Below, piece by piece: positions 1-9,243 of a stretch of 64,000 nucleotides of DNA. The notes beneath the pieces were generated by a model that saw only the letters and a program-made list of their open reading frames with translations, was not told the origin of the DNA and did not search any database. This DNA is from Cupriavidus sp. EM10. GTDB lineage: Bacteria; Pseudomonadota; Gammaproteobacteria; Burkholderiales; Burkholderiaceae. Numbering within the stretch: the first letter of the stretch is position 1; every line of letters starts with the position of its first letter. The translations under genes were made by a program, and so were the position numbers. The DNA is taken from NCBI RefSeq assembly GCF_018729255.1, contig NZ_CP076060.1, positions 682,001 to 746,000 of the forward strand. Direction: 5' to 3'.

Positions 1-211
1 TCATGAAGGGCGTCCGGGCCAGCGCGCGCGCCTTCATGATCGACGCCGCGGCTTCGTCCTGCCACGGCGTCGAGGCCACGGCGCGCAGGCGGTTGCCGAA
101 GCGGCGCGCTGCCGGGCTGTGCCGGCGCTGCCACCATTGGTAGCCCACCGTGGCCGCCATCACGATGGTCACGAACAGGCAGGCGCCGAAGGCGATGAGG
201 GTGCGGTCCAT
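1..211 (-). CDS. tadB: TadB-like inner-membrane pilus assembly protein, N-terminal part only
   Basis: The reading frame starts at an ATG at 211 and runs off the left edge, so only about 70 residues are visible. They begin MDRTLIAFGACLFVTIVMAA, a single membrane-spanning segment followed by a basic stretch (WWQRRHSPAARRFGNRL). This fits the start of a TadB/T2SS-F type platform protein, which anchors the TadA motor ATPase in the inner membrane. The assignment rests mainly on position: it follows the ATPase gene by 28 bases, and tadA-tadB is the standard order. The leader GGAGAACCATCATG is nearly the same as those of other genes in this operon. Confidence 0.7.
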   Translation of the reverse strand, partial: MDRTLIAFGACLFVTIVMAATVGYQWWQRRHSPAARRFGNRLRAVASTPWQDEAAASIMKARALARTPFM

Positions 212-239
212 GATGGTTCTCCGGGTGCCGTGCCGCTTG

Positions 240-1649
240 CTAGACGTCGAACCGCACCGAAGGCTCGTAGAGCCGCTCGGGCACCGACAGGCCGAAGGCC
301 TGCAGCCGGTCGGAAAACTGCGGCCGCACGCCGGTGGCGCAGAAGTAGCCCTTGACTCGCCCTTCGGCATCTACGCCGGTGCGCTTGAACGTGAAGATCT
401 CCTGCATGTTGACCACTTCGCTTTCCATGCCGGTGACTTCCTGGATGCTCATCAGCTTGCGCCGGCCATCGGACAGCCGCGACACCTGCAGGATCACGGT
501 GATGGCCGACGTGATCTGCTGGCGCATGGTGCGCGGCGGCAGCGACAGCCCCGCCATGCTGACCATGTTTTCCAGCCGCGTCAGCGCATCGCGCGGGGTG
601 TTGGCGTGGATGGTGGCCAGCGAGCCTTCGTGGCCGGTGTTCATGGCGTGCAGCATGTCCAGCGCCTCGGCGCCGCGCACTTCGCCCAGGATGATCCGGT
701 CGGGGCGCATCCGCAGCGCGTTGCGCACCAGCGACCGCTGCGTGATTTCGCCCCGGTTCTCGATGTTGGGCGGCCGCGTTTCCAGCCGCAGCACGTGGTC
801 CTGGCGCAGCTGCAGTTCGGCGGCATCCTCGATGGTGACGATGCGCTCGCTCTCGGGGATGAAGCCGGACAGGATGTTCAGCATCGTGGTCTTGCCGCTG
901 CCGGTGCCGCCCGAGATCAGGATATTGAGCTTGGCCCTGACCATGGCCTCGATCAGCTGCGCCATCGGCGGGGTCAGCGTCTGCAGTTCCACCAGGTCCT
1001 TGACCATCAGGGGATTCACGGCGAAGCGCCGGATCGACAGCAGCGGGCCGTCCACCGCGGACGGCGGGATGATGGCGTTGATGCGCGAGCCGTCGGGCAG
1101 GCGCGCATCGACCATCGGGCTCGATTCGTCGACCCGCCGGCCCACGCGCGACACCATCTTGTCGATCACCTTCATCAGGTGTGCATCGTCCTGGAACGTG
1201 ACGTCGGTCAGTTCCAGCCTGCCGCGCCGTTCCACGTACACCTTGCTGGCCGTGTTGACGAGGATGTCGGAGACGGTGGGGTCGGCCAGCAGCGGCTCCA
1301 GCGGGCCGTAGCCGAGCATTTCGTCGCGCACGTCGGACACCAGCCGGCGGCGCTCGGCCTCGTTGAGCGGAATGTTGCGCTCGTCGACGATGCGTTCCAC
1401 CAGGATGGCCAGTTCCCGTTTCACCTGCTCCGGCGTCAGGCGCTGCAGCTTCTCCAGTTCCACGCGTTCGATGATGGCGGCGTGGATGTCCATCTTGAGC
1501 TGCTGGTAGGCGGCGGTGGCACCGCCCGCGGCGGCGCGGTCAGCGCCGCGCTCGCCGGTTCGATCGGCGGGGCGATCGGACAGGCGGTCGTTGATGCGTT
1601 CCGGGACGGCCTCGCCGGCTTTCTCGAACAGTTGGGCACGCAGGGACAT
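240..1649 (-). CDS. cpaF: Tad pilus motor ATPase CpaF/TadA
   Basis: This 469-aa protein is a type II/IV secretion ATPase of the CpaF/TadA family, the cytoplasmic motor that drives Flp pilin polymerisation. The Walker A motif GGTGSGKTT lies near residue 246. The Walker B region RIILGEVRG lies near residue 320, followed by the His-box segment [13 protein letters not shown]. The N-terminal domain contains the typical [20 protein letters not shown] signature. The ATG at 1649 was chosen because it has a good ribosome site (CGGAGAACCGCC) and gives a normal family length. An open frame continues further upstream but overlaps cpaE. The gene sits between cpaE and tadB in one operon. Confidence 0.95.
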   Translation of the reverse strand: MSLRAQLFEKAGEAVPERINDRLSDRPADRTGERGADRAAAGGATAAYQQLKMDIHAAIIERVELEKLQRLTPEQVKRELAILVERIVDERNIPLNEAERRRLVSDVRDEMLGYGPLEPLLADPTVSDILVNTASKVYVERRGRLELTDVTFQDDAHLMKVIDKMVSRVGRRVDESSPMVDARLPDGSRINAIIPPSAVDGPLLSIRRFAVNPLMVKDLVELQTLTPPMAQLIEAMVRAKLNILISGGTGSGKTTMLNILSGFIPESERIVTIEDAAELQLRQDHVLRLETRPPNIENRGEITQRSLVRNALRMRPDRIILGEVRGAEALDMLHAMNTGHEGSLATIHANTPRDALTRLENMVSMAGLSLPPRTMRQQITSAITVILQVSRLSDGRRKLMSIQEVTGMESEVVNMQEIFTFKRTGVDAEGRVKGYFCATGVRPQFSDRLQAFGLSVPERLYEPSVRFDV

Positions 1650-1666
1650 GGCGGTTCTCCGATCGG

Positions 1667-2875
1667 TTACGCGTGCCGGCCCACCGGCAGCGGCTGGGCG
1701 GCATCGCCGCGGTGCCCCAGCAGTCGCGTGAACAGGCCACCTTCCTTCTTCGCGGGGGCCGGGAAGGCGGCGTCCACCATCTGCAGCAGCGCGCGGGTCA
1801 TGGCGGAACCGGGTGCCAGCTGCGGCACCGGAACACCCTGGTTGGCGGCCTCGCGCGCGGTTCTGGCATCGGTCGGAATCATGTGCGCGATGCGCGCGCC
1901 AAGGTTGTCTTCCATCGTGCGGATGGTGATGGCGGCCTGCTTCTCGAACTGGTTGAGCAACACCTGCATGCGGTCGGCGGGATAGCCCAGCGAGTGCAGG
2001 ATTTCCATCAGATGGCGGCCGGCGCGCAGGTAGGGCAGCGTGAGCTGCACCACCGGGTGGATCGTGTCGCTGTGGTCCAGCACCATGATCGACGCCGGGT
2101 TGATGGCCTGGCCCAGGTCGAACACCAGCACGTCGTAGGTGGGGCGGGCCAGGTCCAGGATGCGCTCCAGGTGCGCCGCCTTCACGTCGCTGGCCTTGAC
2201 CGGATCGCCCGCTCCGGCAATCACGTCGAGGTTGGGGTGGGCATGCGTGACGCAGGCGTCCAGCAGCGCGGCGTCGAGCCGGTCGATCTGGTGGCAGATA
2301 TCGCCCAGCGTGGCCGGCGGAATCTTGTCGGTGACCACGAAGGCGGCGTCGCCGAACTGCTGGTCCAGGTCCACCAACAGCACGCGCTTGCCGCGCTGGG
2401 CGGCTACCGCGTAGGCAAAGTTCGCGGCAGCGAAGGTGGTGCCGCTGCCGCCCTTGCACGATGTGAACGCAAAGGTGCGCGCCTGCGCGGACGTCTCGGC
2501 CTCGGCGCGGGTGTCGAGCCGCGCCAGTTCGTCGCCGAATTCGCGCGGGTCCAGCGGCCAGCGCAGCACGCTGCGCACGCCCATGCGCATGGCTCGCATC
2601 AGCAGCTCGGCCGACGGCTGGGGCGTGACCAGGATGCACGGCACGTCGCCGGGTTCGGGAAAGCGCTGGCGCAGCCGTTCGAGCACATCCATGTCGAATT
2701 CCTCGGCCTGCAACACCACGAAGTCGGTGGCGTGGATCAGGCCGGGCGCGGCCAGGGCCTTGGCCGGATCCAGGCACACCAGTTGCGGCTGGCGCCGCGT
2801 CCCGGCCTGCTGGGCCAGCGCCAGCATCTGGCGCGCGCGTGCGTCGTCGGCGGAGACCAGTATGAGCTTTGCCAT
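1667..2875 (-). CDS. cpaE: CpaE/TadZ-type pilus localisation ATPase
   Basis: This 402-aa protein has an N-terminal receiver-like domain of about 120 residues and a C-terminal MinD/ParA-type ATPase domain. The deviant Walker A motif CKGGSGTT lies near residue 141, followed by [12 protein letters not shown]. CpaE/TadZ proteins mark the cell pole or assembly site for the Tad machine. The receiver-like part lacks an obvious DD...D...K phosphorylation set, as is usual for this family. The gene ends 17 bases before cpaF and its ATG is preceded by an AACGGAG ribosome site. Confidence 0.9.
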   Translation of the reverse strand: MAKLILVSADDARARQMLALAQQAGTRRQPQLVCLDPAKALAAPGLIHATDFVVLQAEEFDMDVLERLRQRFPEPGDVPCILVTPQPSAELLMRAMRMGVRSVLRWPLDPREFGDELARLDTRAEAETSAQARTFAFTSCKGGSGTTFAAANFAYAVAAQRGKRVLLVDLDQQFGDAAFVVTDKIPPATLGDICHQIDRLDAALLDACVTHAHPNLDVIAGAGDPVKASDVKAAHLERILDLARPTYDVLVFDLGQAINPASIMVLDHSDTIHPVVQLTLPYLRAGRHLMEILHSLGYPADRMQVLLNQFEKQAAITIRTMEDNLGARIAHMIPTDARTAREAANQGVPVPQLAPGSAMTRALLQMVDAAFPAPAKKEGGLFTRLLGHRGDAAQPLPVGRHA

Positions 2876-2934
2876 GTTGCTACTCCGTTGGGTGGTCCTG
2901 GTGGCGGTGCTGTCGGATTCGGCTGGCCGGCGCC

Positions 2935-3246
2935 TCATTGCGAGCCGCCGCCCATGCCAGTGCCGTTGCCGATGCCGATCACGAACGTGTTGCCGTCGGT
3001 GGGCGGGTTGCGGAACGATTGCCCGTAGCGATCCATCGAGTAGGTGGCCGCGCGGCCGTCGACGCCGCTCACCGGGTCGGTGTTGGTGTACGACGCATTC
3101 GGGTTGAGCGTCTGCAGCATGCGCACGGTGCGGACCGATTCGCCAAAGTGCGCGTCCCAGACCGGCGAGGTGCTCATGCAGCCCGTCAGGCCGGCGCAAA
3201 GCAGGGCGCCCGCGGCAAGGCCGAGCAGTCGTGTGATGGCGGTCAT
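2935..3246 (-). CDS. Small lipoprotein of the tad locus
   Basis: This 103-aa protein has a classic lipoprotein signal peptide ending in the lipobox LTGC. The mature part is short and polar and ends in a glycine-rich tail (IGNGTGMGGGSQ). I do not recognise a domain. Its place between the secretin gene and cpaE is where CpaD/RcpB-type outer-membrane partners usually sit, so it may be a reduced pilotin or gate component. It is much shorter than CpaD, and that role is inference. The ATG at 3246 was chosen for its site CAGGAGACCATCATG, which resembles other starts in the operon. Confidence 0.75.
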   Translation of the reverse strand: MTAITRLLGLAAGALLCAGLTGCMSTSPVWDAHFGESVRTVRMLQTLNPNASYTNTDPVSGVDGRAATYSMDRYGQSFRNPPTDGNTFVIGIGNGTGMGGGSQ

Positions 3247-3275
3247 GATGGTCTCCTGTCTGTAGCGTTGGCGGT

Positions 3276-5039
3276 TCACTGGGCGCTGGCTGCGGCCAGC
3301 GTGGCGGACGATGCAGGCTGCGTCGACGTAGTGGGTGCCATCGGTGCCATCGGTGCCGGGCTCGCGGTGCCGGTGGGGGCGGGCGGCGCCAGGTTGTCGG
3401 GCAGCCGTTGCGGATGGCCTTCCATGTTGCCGTTGATATAGACCTCGCCGTTGATCGGAGGGCCGAACGAATCGGTCGGCATCGGGTAGTTCGGCGGCAG
3501 CGGCTTGACCAGGCGCGGCGTGACCACGAACAGCAGTTCGCTGCGGTCCTGCTGGAAGCTGGTGCTGCGGAACAGGTTGCCGAGCACCGGCAGTTCGCCC
3601 GCGCCGGGCAGGCCCTTGAGGCTGCCGGTCACATTGCTCTTGATCAGGCCGCCGATGGCGAAGCTCTGGCCGTCCATGACCTGCAGCGTGGTGGCGGCGC
3701 GCCGGGTGTTGATCAGCGGCAGGATGGTCGAGCCGGAAGTATTCGGCGCCGTGACCGCCACGCCGGTGGGCGACAGCTCGGATACCTCGGGCGCCACCTT
3801 CAGGTTGATGCGGCCATTGGCCAGCACCGTCGGCGTGAACTTCAGCCCCACGCCAAAGGTTTCCTCCTGCAGCACGATCGTCGTCACGCCGCCGAAGTTC
3901 GACTGCGGCACCGGAATGAAGACCTTGCCGCCGGCCAGGAAGCTGGCCTCCTGTCCACTGATCGCCATCAGGTTGGGCTCGGCCAGGATCTTGACCAGGC
4001 TGTCGCCCTTCTGCGCGTCGAGTTGCAGCGCCAGCGGCAGGTTGTTGTTCTTGATGGCGGTCAGCGCCGATGGGGCACCGGACAGGAAGTTGGCCAGCAG
4101 GCCGAACTGCCAGCTGCCGAACGCGCCCTGGATGTTGGCGGCCGCGCCCAGCTGGTCGATCAGCGTCTTCGACACCTCGGCCACCTTCACTTCCAGCATC
4201 ACCTGCTGCGGTGCATCCACCGTGAGCATGTTGATGAGCTTGTTGCTGCGGATGGGCATGCCGCTGGCACTGTTCTGCGTGGTGCTGGTGACCGGCATCA
4301 TGACCCCGCCCATCCCCATCATCATGTTGGCGCCGCTCGCCGCATTGGCCGGCGCGCCCATCGCTTGCGGCGGCGCCTGCAGTGGACTGCGCGCCTGGCG
4401 CTGCACGAAGGCATTGGCGATGTCCATCACCTGCTGGGCGGTGGCGGAATCGGGCACGTTGCCGCTCAGCACCAGGCTGTCGGCGGCGGAGGCCACCTGC
4501 ACGTTGCGCGCGCCGGGCAGCAGCGAGCGCAGCGTCGACTGCAGGCCGGCCGGATCGGCGCCGACCGTGACGTCGATCACGGTGCAGCGGCCGCTGCGGC
4601 CCTGCACGATCATGTTCGTGGTGCCGATATCGAGGCCCAGCAGGTACATGGTCTGGGGCGATACCAGCATGGCCTGCACCACGCTCGGGTTGCCCAGCGT
4701 GCGGCTCTTTACCGGTTCGGGCAGCGGCAGCATGCGGGACTTGCCGATCGGCACCGTGATCTGTTCCGGCTCGGCGGCGGCACCGACGCAGCTGGGTCCG
4801 CGGCCGGCGCCGGAGTCGGCGGGGGCAGGCGGCGGCGTGGTGGCGCCGATGGTCAGCTGGATCGGACCATTCGCGGCGATGCGCGTGGGCTGTGCGGCGG
4901 CAGCGTCGTCGGCGGCCTGCACCTGCGTGCTGGCCAGCCAGACGCTGGCGATGGCCAGGGTGGCAACAGCGCTCAGGCGGACGGTGCCGTGCATGCGCTT
5001 GAGGCGCGCATGGCCCGACGGTGTGTGGCTGGTCTTCAT
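3276..5039 (-). CDS. cpaC: Tad pilus outer-membrane secretin CpaC/RcpA
   Basis: This 587-aa secretin forms the outer-membrane pore of the Tad pilus. It has an N-terminal signal peptide, a pilus-formation N-domain (ITVPIGKSRMLPLPEPVKS), a BON-like middle region (VASAADSLVLSGNVPDS) and a C-terminal secretin domain. That domain includes EVKVAEVSKTLIDQLG and the conserved end segment LPVLGNLFRSTSFQQDRSEL. A Met/Gly-rich insert (about residues 230-250) and an Ala/Pro/Thr-rich tail flank the core. The ATG at 5039 follows GGGGGAAATCATC. An upstream in-frame ATG exists but would overlap cpaB. The gene lies 46 bases downstream of cpaB. Confidence 0.93.
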   Translation of the reverse strand: MKTSHTPSGHARLKRMHGTVRLSAVATLAIASVWLASTQVQAADDAAAAQPTRIAANGPIQLTIGATTPPPAPADSGAGRGPSCVGAAAEPEQITVPIGKSRMLPLPEPVKSRTLGNPSVVQAMLVSPQTMYLLGLDIGTTNMIVQGRSGRCTVIDVTVGADPAGLQSTLRSLLPGARNVQVASAADSLVLSGNVPDSATAQQVMDIANAFVQRQARSPLQAPPQAMGAPANAASGANMMMGMGGVMMPVTSTTQNSASGMPIRSNKLINMLTVDAPQQVMLEVKVAEVSKTLIDQLGAAANIQGAFGSWQFGLLANFLSGAPSALTAIKNNNLPLALQLDAQKGDSLVKILAEPNLMAISGQEASFLAGGKVFIPVPQSNFGGVTTIVLQEETFGVGLKFTPTVLANGRINLKVAPEVSELSPTGVAVTAPNTSGSTILPLINTRRAATTLQVMDGQSFAIGGLIKSNVTGSLKGLPGAGELPVLGNLFRSTSFQQDRSELLFVVTPRLVKPLPPNYPMPTDSFGPPINGEVYINGNMEGHPQRLPDNLAPPAPTGTASPAPMAPMAPTTSTQPASSATLAAASAQ

Positions 5040-5085
5040 GATGATTTCCCCCGGTTGGTGACTTCCGGTGCGCTGGCTCGCGCGC

Positions 5086-5931
5086 TCAGAAGCACTCCTT
5101 GTCCTGATGCATGCCGCTGATGACGCCGACGCAATTGGTATTGACGGGCTTGCGTTCGACGATGCGCTGGGCAATCTGGATTACCCTGGCGATTGGCGTG
5201 GGCGCCGCTGCCTGTACCACGGGTTCGTTGAGCAGGCTGCGCTTGGTGGCGCCGGCGGTGTCCACCGGGCGCGCTTCCACCTGGTTGCGCAGCACCAGCG
5301 ACAGCGATCCGACGCTGCGGGCCAGGTCAAGCTTCTCGGCTTCTTCGGGCGAGACTTCCAGCGTCACCGCGTTCACCACCTTCGGCTTGGTTTCGTCGCG
5401 GTTCACCTCCTGCGCCACGGCCAGCACCAGGATCTTTTCCAGGACGATCTTCGAGATCGACTGCTCGGTCTCGGCCGGGCCGCTCTTGCCGTCCTTCTGG
5501 GTGTTGACGATGATGTCCACGAAGCTGCCCGGCAGCGCGAAGCCCGCCACGCCCACCACATCGTTCACGCGCACGGTGATGGCGCGCTTGCCGTCGGCGA
5601 TCACGGCGGACAGTCCGCCCTTGGTGCCCGCCGGCGTGAGCTTGGATTCCAGGATCGGCTCGCCGCGCATCACGCTGGCCTTGGTCACGCGGCCATCGAC
5701 CGCCTTGAGGTCGCCCAGCGCGCCCGGTGGCAGGCTTTCGCGCGGCCATTCCACCAGCTTGACGAACTCGGGCGCCAGGCGCTGGCCGAGGTTGATGTCG
5801 GTGTTGGCCACCGCCACCTTCACGGTGCTGCCGGCGTTCTGCTCCACCATCCAGCGCGAGGCCAGCACGACGGCGGCCAGGCCTGCGAGGGCCGCCACCA
5901 GCAACATCAACAGGGTGCGTATGTTTCTCAT
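5086..5931 (-). CDS. cpaB: Flp pilus assembly protein CpaB/RcpC
   Basis: This 281-aa protein has one N-terminal membrane segment (LLMLLVAALAGLAAVVLASR) followed by a SAF-like domain (VAVANTDINLGQRLAPEFVK) and the RcpC/CpaB domain with ITVRVNDVVGVAGFALPG. The family acts in the periplasm with the secretin. The ATG at 5931 has a clear GGGAGG site seven to ten bases upstream. The next gene in the operon is cpaC. Two Cys residues near the C-terminus are not family hallmarks. Confidence 0.93.
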   Translation of the reverse strand: MRNIRTLLMLLVAALAGLAAVVLASRWMVEQNAGSTVKVAVANTDINLGQRLAPEFVKLVEWPRESLPPGALGDLKAVDGRVTKASVMRGEPILESKLTPAGTKGGLSAVIADGKRAITVRVNDVVGVAGFALPGSFVDIIVNTQKDGKSGPAETEQSISKIVLEKILVLAVAQEVNRDETKPKVVNAVTLEVSPEEAEKLDLARSVGSLSLVLRNQVEARPVDTAGATKRSLLNEPVVQAAAPTPIARVIQIAQRIVERKPVNTNCVGVISGMHQDKECF

Positions 5932-6070
5932 TTGACGGTCCTCCCTCTCCATGCGATGCCTGGTGGCCCGGCGTGGGCATGCAGGCGCCCCTGGCGGCGC
6001 CCGGGGGCGCGCCATTTCAAGTCTGCGGCGGTGGTGGTGCGGTACGGCGCGGTGTGGCTGTGTGGCGCGG

Positions 6071-6217
6071 CTAGTGGTGGAAGACCCAGCCGATATGCTG
6101 GCGCACCGTTCTCGCGGCTTGCGCGGGAATCTCGGTCAGCGGCGCGCGGTTGTACTGGCGTGACGGGCAGCGGCGCGTGTTTGCGGGGCTGGCGGTGTTG
6201 CGAAGCTTCCTGGCCAT
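6071..6217 (-). CDS. 48-aa basic protein in the tad operon
   Basis: This short frame begins MARKLRNTASPANTRRCPSR and ends QHIGWVFHH. No domain is recognised, and there is no signal peptide or membrane segment. Support for it being a gene comes from its initiation site GGGAGAACCATCATG, almost the same as those of tadB (GGAGAACCATCATG) and cpaF (GGAGAACCGCCATG). It also lies on the operon strand between cpaA and cpaB. It could instead be a leader peptide or a chance frame. Confidence 0.5.
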   Translation of the reverse strand: MARKLRNTASPANTRRCPSRQYNRAPLTEIPAQAARTVRQHIGWVFHH

Positions 6218-6285
6218 GATGGTTCTCCCGTTCCTCGCCCGGTAGACCGGGCTTCTGTCCTTCTTGCTGGCCGATGTCCGGGCGG

Positions 6286-6858
6286 TCAGAGCACGCCCGC
6301 CATCACCAGTCCCACACCCGTTGCAATCGCCACCGCGTACGGCAGGCGCCTGGCGGTTCGAATCCTGCTTGCGCTGGCCGGGGCTGCGTCCGGTGCAGCC
6401 GTGGGCGCCGGTGCGTGGCCCGCGAACGGCATCCACAGCACCGTGCCCAGGACCGCGTGCAGCGTGCGGCGCGACTCGCCGCGCCACAGCATCACGCCAA
6501 GCGCCAGGGCACCACCGGCCAGCAAGGTCGCCAGCAGGATCTCCGGCATGGCGGCCGGTCCGGTGAAGGCGCCGATGCAGCCCATCAGCTTGGCATCGCC
6601 GGCACCCACTGCACGCATGACGTACAGCAGCGCGAACGGCGCGAGGCCGGCGGCCAGGCCGGTGGCCCACTGCCAGACACCATGGCCGGCGCCGTGCAAG
6701 CCCATCTGCAGGGCCAGCGCCACGACGGCGCCGGTCACGACGAGCATGTTCGGAATCTTGTGGCTGCGCAGATCGGTCACCACGGCCACGCCCAGCACGG
6801 CTGTCAGGCAGGCCGAGGTCAGCGGGTAGAAGGCGGTGACGGATTCCAGCGTTTGCAT
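6286..6858 (-). CDS. cpaA: Prepilin peptidase CpaA/TadV
   Basis: This 190-aa polytopic membrane protein is an A24-family aspartyl prepilin peptidase that removes the leader from Flp pilin. The two catalytic aspartates are visible: Asp29 in TDLRSHKIPN and Asp88 in GAGDAKL. It has several hydrophobic helices and lacks the N-terminal methylase domain of PilD, as expected for the TadV type. The ATG at 6858 follows GAGAGGCTGCC. It lies between flp and the 48-aa gene. Confidence 0.93.
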   Translation of the reverse strand: MQTLESVTAFYPLTSACLTAVLGVAVVTDLRSHKIPNMLVVTGAVVALALQMGLHGAGHGVWQWATGLAAGLAPFALLYVMRAVGAGDAKLMGCIGAFTGPAAMPEILLATLLAGGALALGVMLWRGESRRTLHAVLGTVLWMPFAGHAPAPTAAPDAAPASASRIRTARRLPYAVAIATGVGLVMAGVL

Positions 6859-6948
6859 GGCAGCCTCTCATGCGAAAAAGGAAAAGACGCGCCAGGGCAT
6901 TCGGCAGGCGGTCCGGTGCTTGGCGCGTCGCACCGGACCGTGCGCCAC

Positions 6949-7134
6949 TCAGCCCGCCGCCGTCGTGAGGTTGGTCGAGATGCTGTTCCAGATCTTGGTC
7001 ACCGCAGCCTTGACGGCCGGCCCGACCGCGACCATGCAGAGGGCCACGAATGCCAGCAGCAGCGCGTATTCCACGCCAGCTGCGCCGTCTTCTTCCTGGG
7101 CGAAACGCTTGATGCCATCGAACATGGTGTTCAT
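6949..7134 (-). CDS. flp: Flp-type major pilin
   Basis: This 61-aa pilin is the structural subunit of the Tad pilus and the first gene of the operon. Its short leader ends at Gly17 (EEDG), followed by AAGVEYALLLAFVALCMVAV. Cleavage after Gly17 puts Glu at +5 and Tyr at +6, the Flp signature. The single hydrophobic helix follows directly. The start ATG at 7134 has a strong AAGGAG site. Being first and separated by 90 bases from cpaA, it is probably the most strongly expressed gene of the operon. Confidence 0.95.
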   Translation of the reverse strand: MNTMFDGIKRFAQEEDGAAGVEYALLLAFVALCMVAVGPAVKAAVTKIWNSISTNLTTAAG

Positions 7135-8231
7135 GTCCTTCTCCTTGACGTCATGGTTAGTGGAAAAAAGCGCCCGCTGGAGGTCGGGCACAAGGTTCCG
7201 GCCGGAAACCGGCCGAGGCCAAACCGGACAGCTGCCACGGGACGTGCGGCGTCTGTTCCGGTTCCACCCGTCTCAGGGGAAGCGTCCCGCCCAGGACAAA
7301 GCCCGGCGTCCCGCTGCCGATGCCCGGTGCCTCGCCACTCCCGGTGGCGTCATGCACCCTGTTGGGCACTGCGGACCCGATCCGATACTTCTCCAGGGAT
7401 CGGCTCTGCACCCGAATTTGCTGCAAGCTTCTGACCGGGTGACCTGCGTCGCCTGGCCCGGACCGGCACTGCAGCGTACCGGCCACTCTTGCTCCCTTTC
7501 GGTTCCCGGCCGTTGTGGCCGTTTTCCGATTTCCCCGTCCTGCCTGTCTTGTTCTGGGTTCCGGTCTTGCCGGGATGCTGTCTGTTTGCAGCGCTTGCCG
7601 GCTGGCCGTGTGCCAGGCATACAGCGACGAACGTGCCACTGGACCTAAGTGGTTGATTTGTATGGATGGGGGTTTTCGACGTGCGTCGGCTACGAGACTG
7701 TGTAACCAGATGTATCCGGATCTTTACGCGTCGAAAACGCCGCTCTGTGAATCGATGTTGTATCTCTTACAAGACTTTATGGCGTATTGGTCGCTTTAAA
7801 TGTGATCAGTCACGCATCTTCGCTGAGGCGCATGCGGGTCGGTACCCATGCGTAGCAACCGGCCCAAAACGTTGCATTAATGAAGCGCCTGAATAGGCAT
7901 TTCACTCAATGTGACCCGAAGGAGGGGGTCGGAGGGATGACGGTTTCAGCCGTCAGGATGTCTTCGGTGCCCCGCCGGTCACGTAGCGGCAGCGCCAGAT
8001 CTAGGCGATCAGGCCGTTGCCGCCATGCCATTGGGCGACGCCAAACCGGAATGTGGCGCAATCGGCATCCACGGATCGTCCAGAAGGAGGAGGTGCCGAC
8101 GGAATACTGGCGAAAGCAGCCGCCAGTCAGAAACGTTGCAACGGTGAAACCTCGGGGCGAATGTGACTCATCCTGTTACGCATTTGAAGCGTTTGTTAGT
8201 GCACATGCAAAACCCGGGCTCCGGCGCTGTT
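7135..8231. other. 1.1-kb non-coding region upstream of the tad operon
   Basis: No convincing protein-coding frame is seen on either strand. Open frames here lack ribosome sites and have low-complexity, Arg-rich translations. The part 7640-7910 is clearly AT-richer than its surroundings, as expected for a promoter or regulator-binding region. It holds a perfect 10-bp inverted repeat (GTTTTCGACG at 7672-7681 and CGTCGAAAAC at 7729-7738). It also holds a short palindrome TGTGATCAGTCACG at 7801-7814. A long flp leader transcript or a small RNA could be present but cannot be shown. Confidence 0.6.
7672..7738. promoter_or_regulatory. 10-bp inverted repeat upstream of flp
   Basis: GTTTTCGACG at 7672-7681 is exactly reversed and complemented at 7729-7738, with 47 bases between. 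It lies in the AT-richer core of the long non-coding region and could be a paired operator for a dimeric regulator. No regulator is identified. Confidence 0.35.
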
Positions 8232-9167
8232 TCAGGGCTGTGACGACGCCCATGTAGATTCTTCCACCTGCTCGCGCAGCCAGCCATGAAAGCGCTGGAT
8301 TGCTTTTTCGCGTGGATTGCCTTCGCGCCACGTGACCCAGTAATGCAGGCTGGACGCGATGCGCGTGGTGCCAATCTGCACCAACTGGCCGCTCACCAGG
8401 TAGTCGTGCGCCAGTTGCGCGCGTGCCGTTGCCACGCCCAGCCCTGCCACGGCCGATTGCAGCATCAGCCCGGCGTCCTGGAAGATCGGCCCGCGCACCG
8501 GTTCGTCGGGCGGCAGGCCGGCCAGCAACAGCCAGTCGCGCCACGGCCGCAGGGCGAAGCGCAGCATGGGCAGCTTCGGGAGATCGGCCACGGTGAAACC
8601 GGGGTACCTGGCCAGCAGGCTCGGGCTGGCCACCGCGATCACATAATCCTCGATGAGGTTGTGGCATTCGAAGCCGGGCAGGTCCACGCGCTGGTGCCAG
8701 ATGCCGACGTCCACCGAATACGGGTCGGGCGGCGAGATCTCCGCATGCAGCCGCAGGTGCAGGTCCAGCTCCGGGGCCTGCGCGTGCAGGCTGGGCAGCC
8801 GCCGGATCAGCCAGGCGTTGGCCAGGTCGGCCATCACGCTGACCTGCAGCCGCACCACGGGCGGGCCGGCCACGTCGCTGGCCTCGCGCAGCGCCACTTC
8901 CAGCTGGTCCAGCGCATTGCGTACCTGTTCGGCCAGGCGGGCGCCGGCGCTGGTGGGTGTCATCGTCAGTCCGGTTCGCCGGAACAGCTTTGTGCCGAGG
9001 TTGCTCTCCAGGGCGCGGATGTGATGGCTGATGGCACTGTGCGTCAGGGCCAGTTCTTCGGCCGCACGCGAGAAGCTGCGGTGCCGCGCGGCGGCCTCCA
9101 GCGCGCGAAGCGCCTGGAGCGGAGGCAGATGAGGGGGCGGCTGTTGACCAAGGGCTGACCACGGCAG
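8232..9167 (-). CDS. LysR-family regulator (GcvA-like) with unclear start
   Basis: The N-terminal winged HTH is clear: LPPLQALRALEAAARHRSF, then RAAEELALTHSAISHHIRAL and LGTKLFRRTGL. A LysR substrate-binding domain of normal length follows. However, no ATG, GTG or TTG lies in frame upstream of the HTH before a stop at 9180-9182. I give a CTG at 9167 as a nominal start. A TTG (9183) and a GTG lie in the neighbouring frame, and adding one base to the five-C run at 9133-9137 joins them to the HTH frame. A lost base there is therefore the likely cause. It is divergent from the MFS gene and probably regulates it. Confidence 0.85.
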   Translation of the reverse strand: MPWSALGQQPPPHLPPLQALRALEAAARHRSFSRAAEELALTHSAISHHIRALESNLGTKLFRRTGLTMTPTSAGARLAEQVRNALDQLEVALREASDVAGPPVVRLQVSVMADLANAWLIRRLPSLHAQAPELDLHLRLHAEISPPDPYSVDVGIWHQRVDLPGFECHNLIEDYVIAVASPSLLARYPGFTVADLPKLPMLRFALRPWRDWLLLAGLPPDEPVRGPIFQDAGLMLQSAVAGLGVATARAQLAHDYLVSGQLVQIGTTRIASSLHYWVTWREGNPREKAIQRFHGWLREQVEESTWASSQP

Positions 9168-9243
9168 GAAGGAAGGTCGTCAAATTCTACTCACAATTGC
9201 CGCAGGTATCTTTCGCTGGTCTTGCACCACGCTGGTGATCACA

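Noticed and set aside
7600..7640. A TGGCAC motif on the minus strand suggestive of a sigma-54 promoter for flp
   Set aside because: The required TTGC element at the right spacing is absent and the site is about 480 bases from flp.
7880..8257. A 125-codon plus-strand frame in the tad upstream region
   Set aside because: No ribosome site, Arg/Ser-rich low-complexity product, and it runs into the convergent LysR gene.
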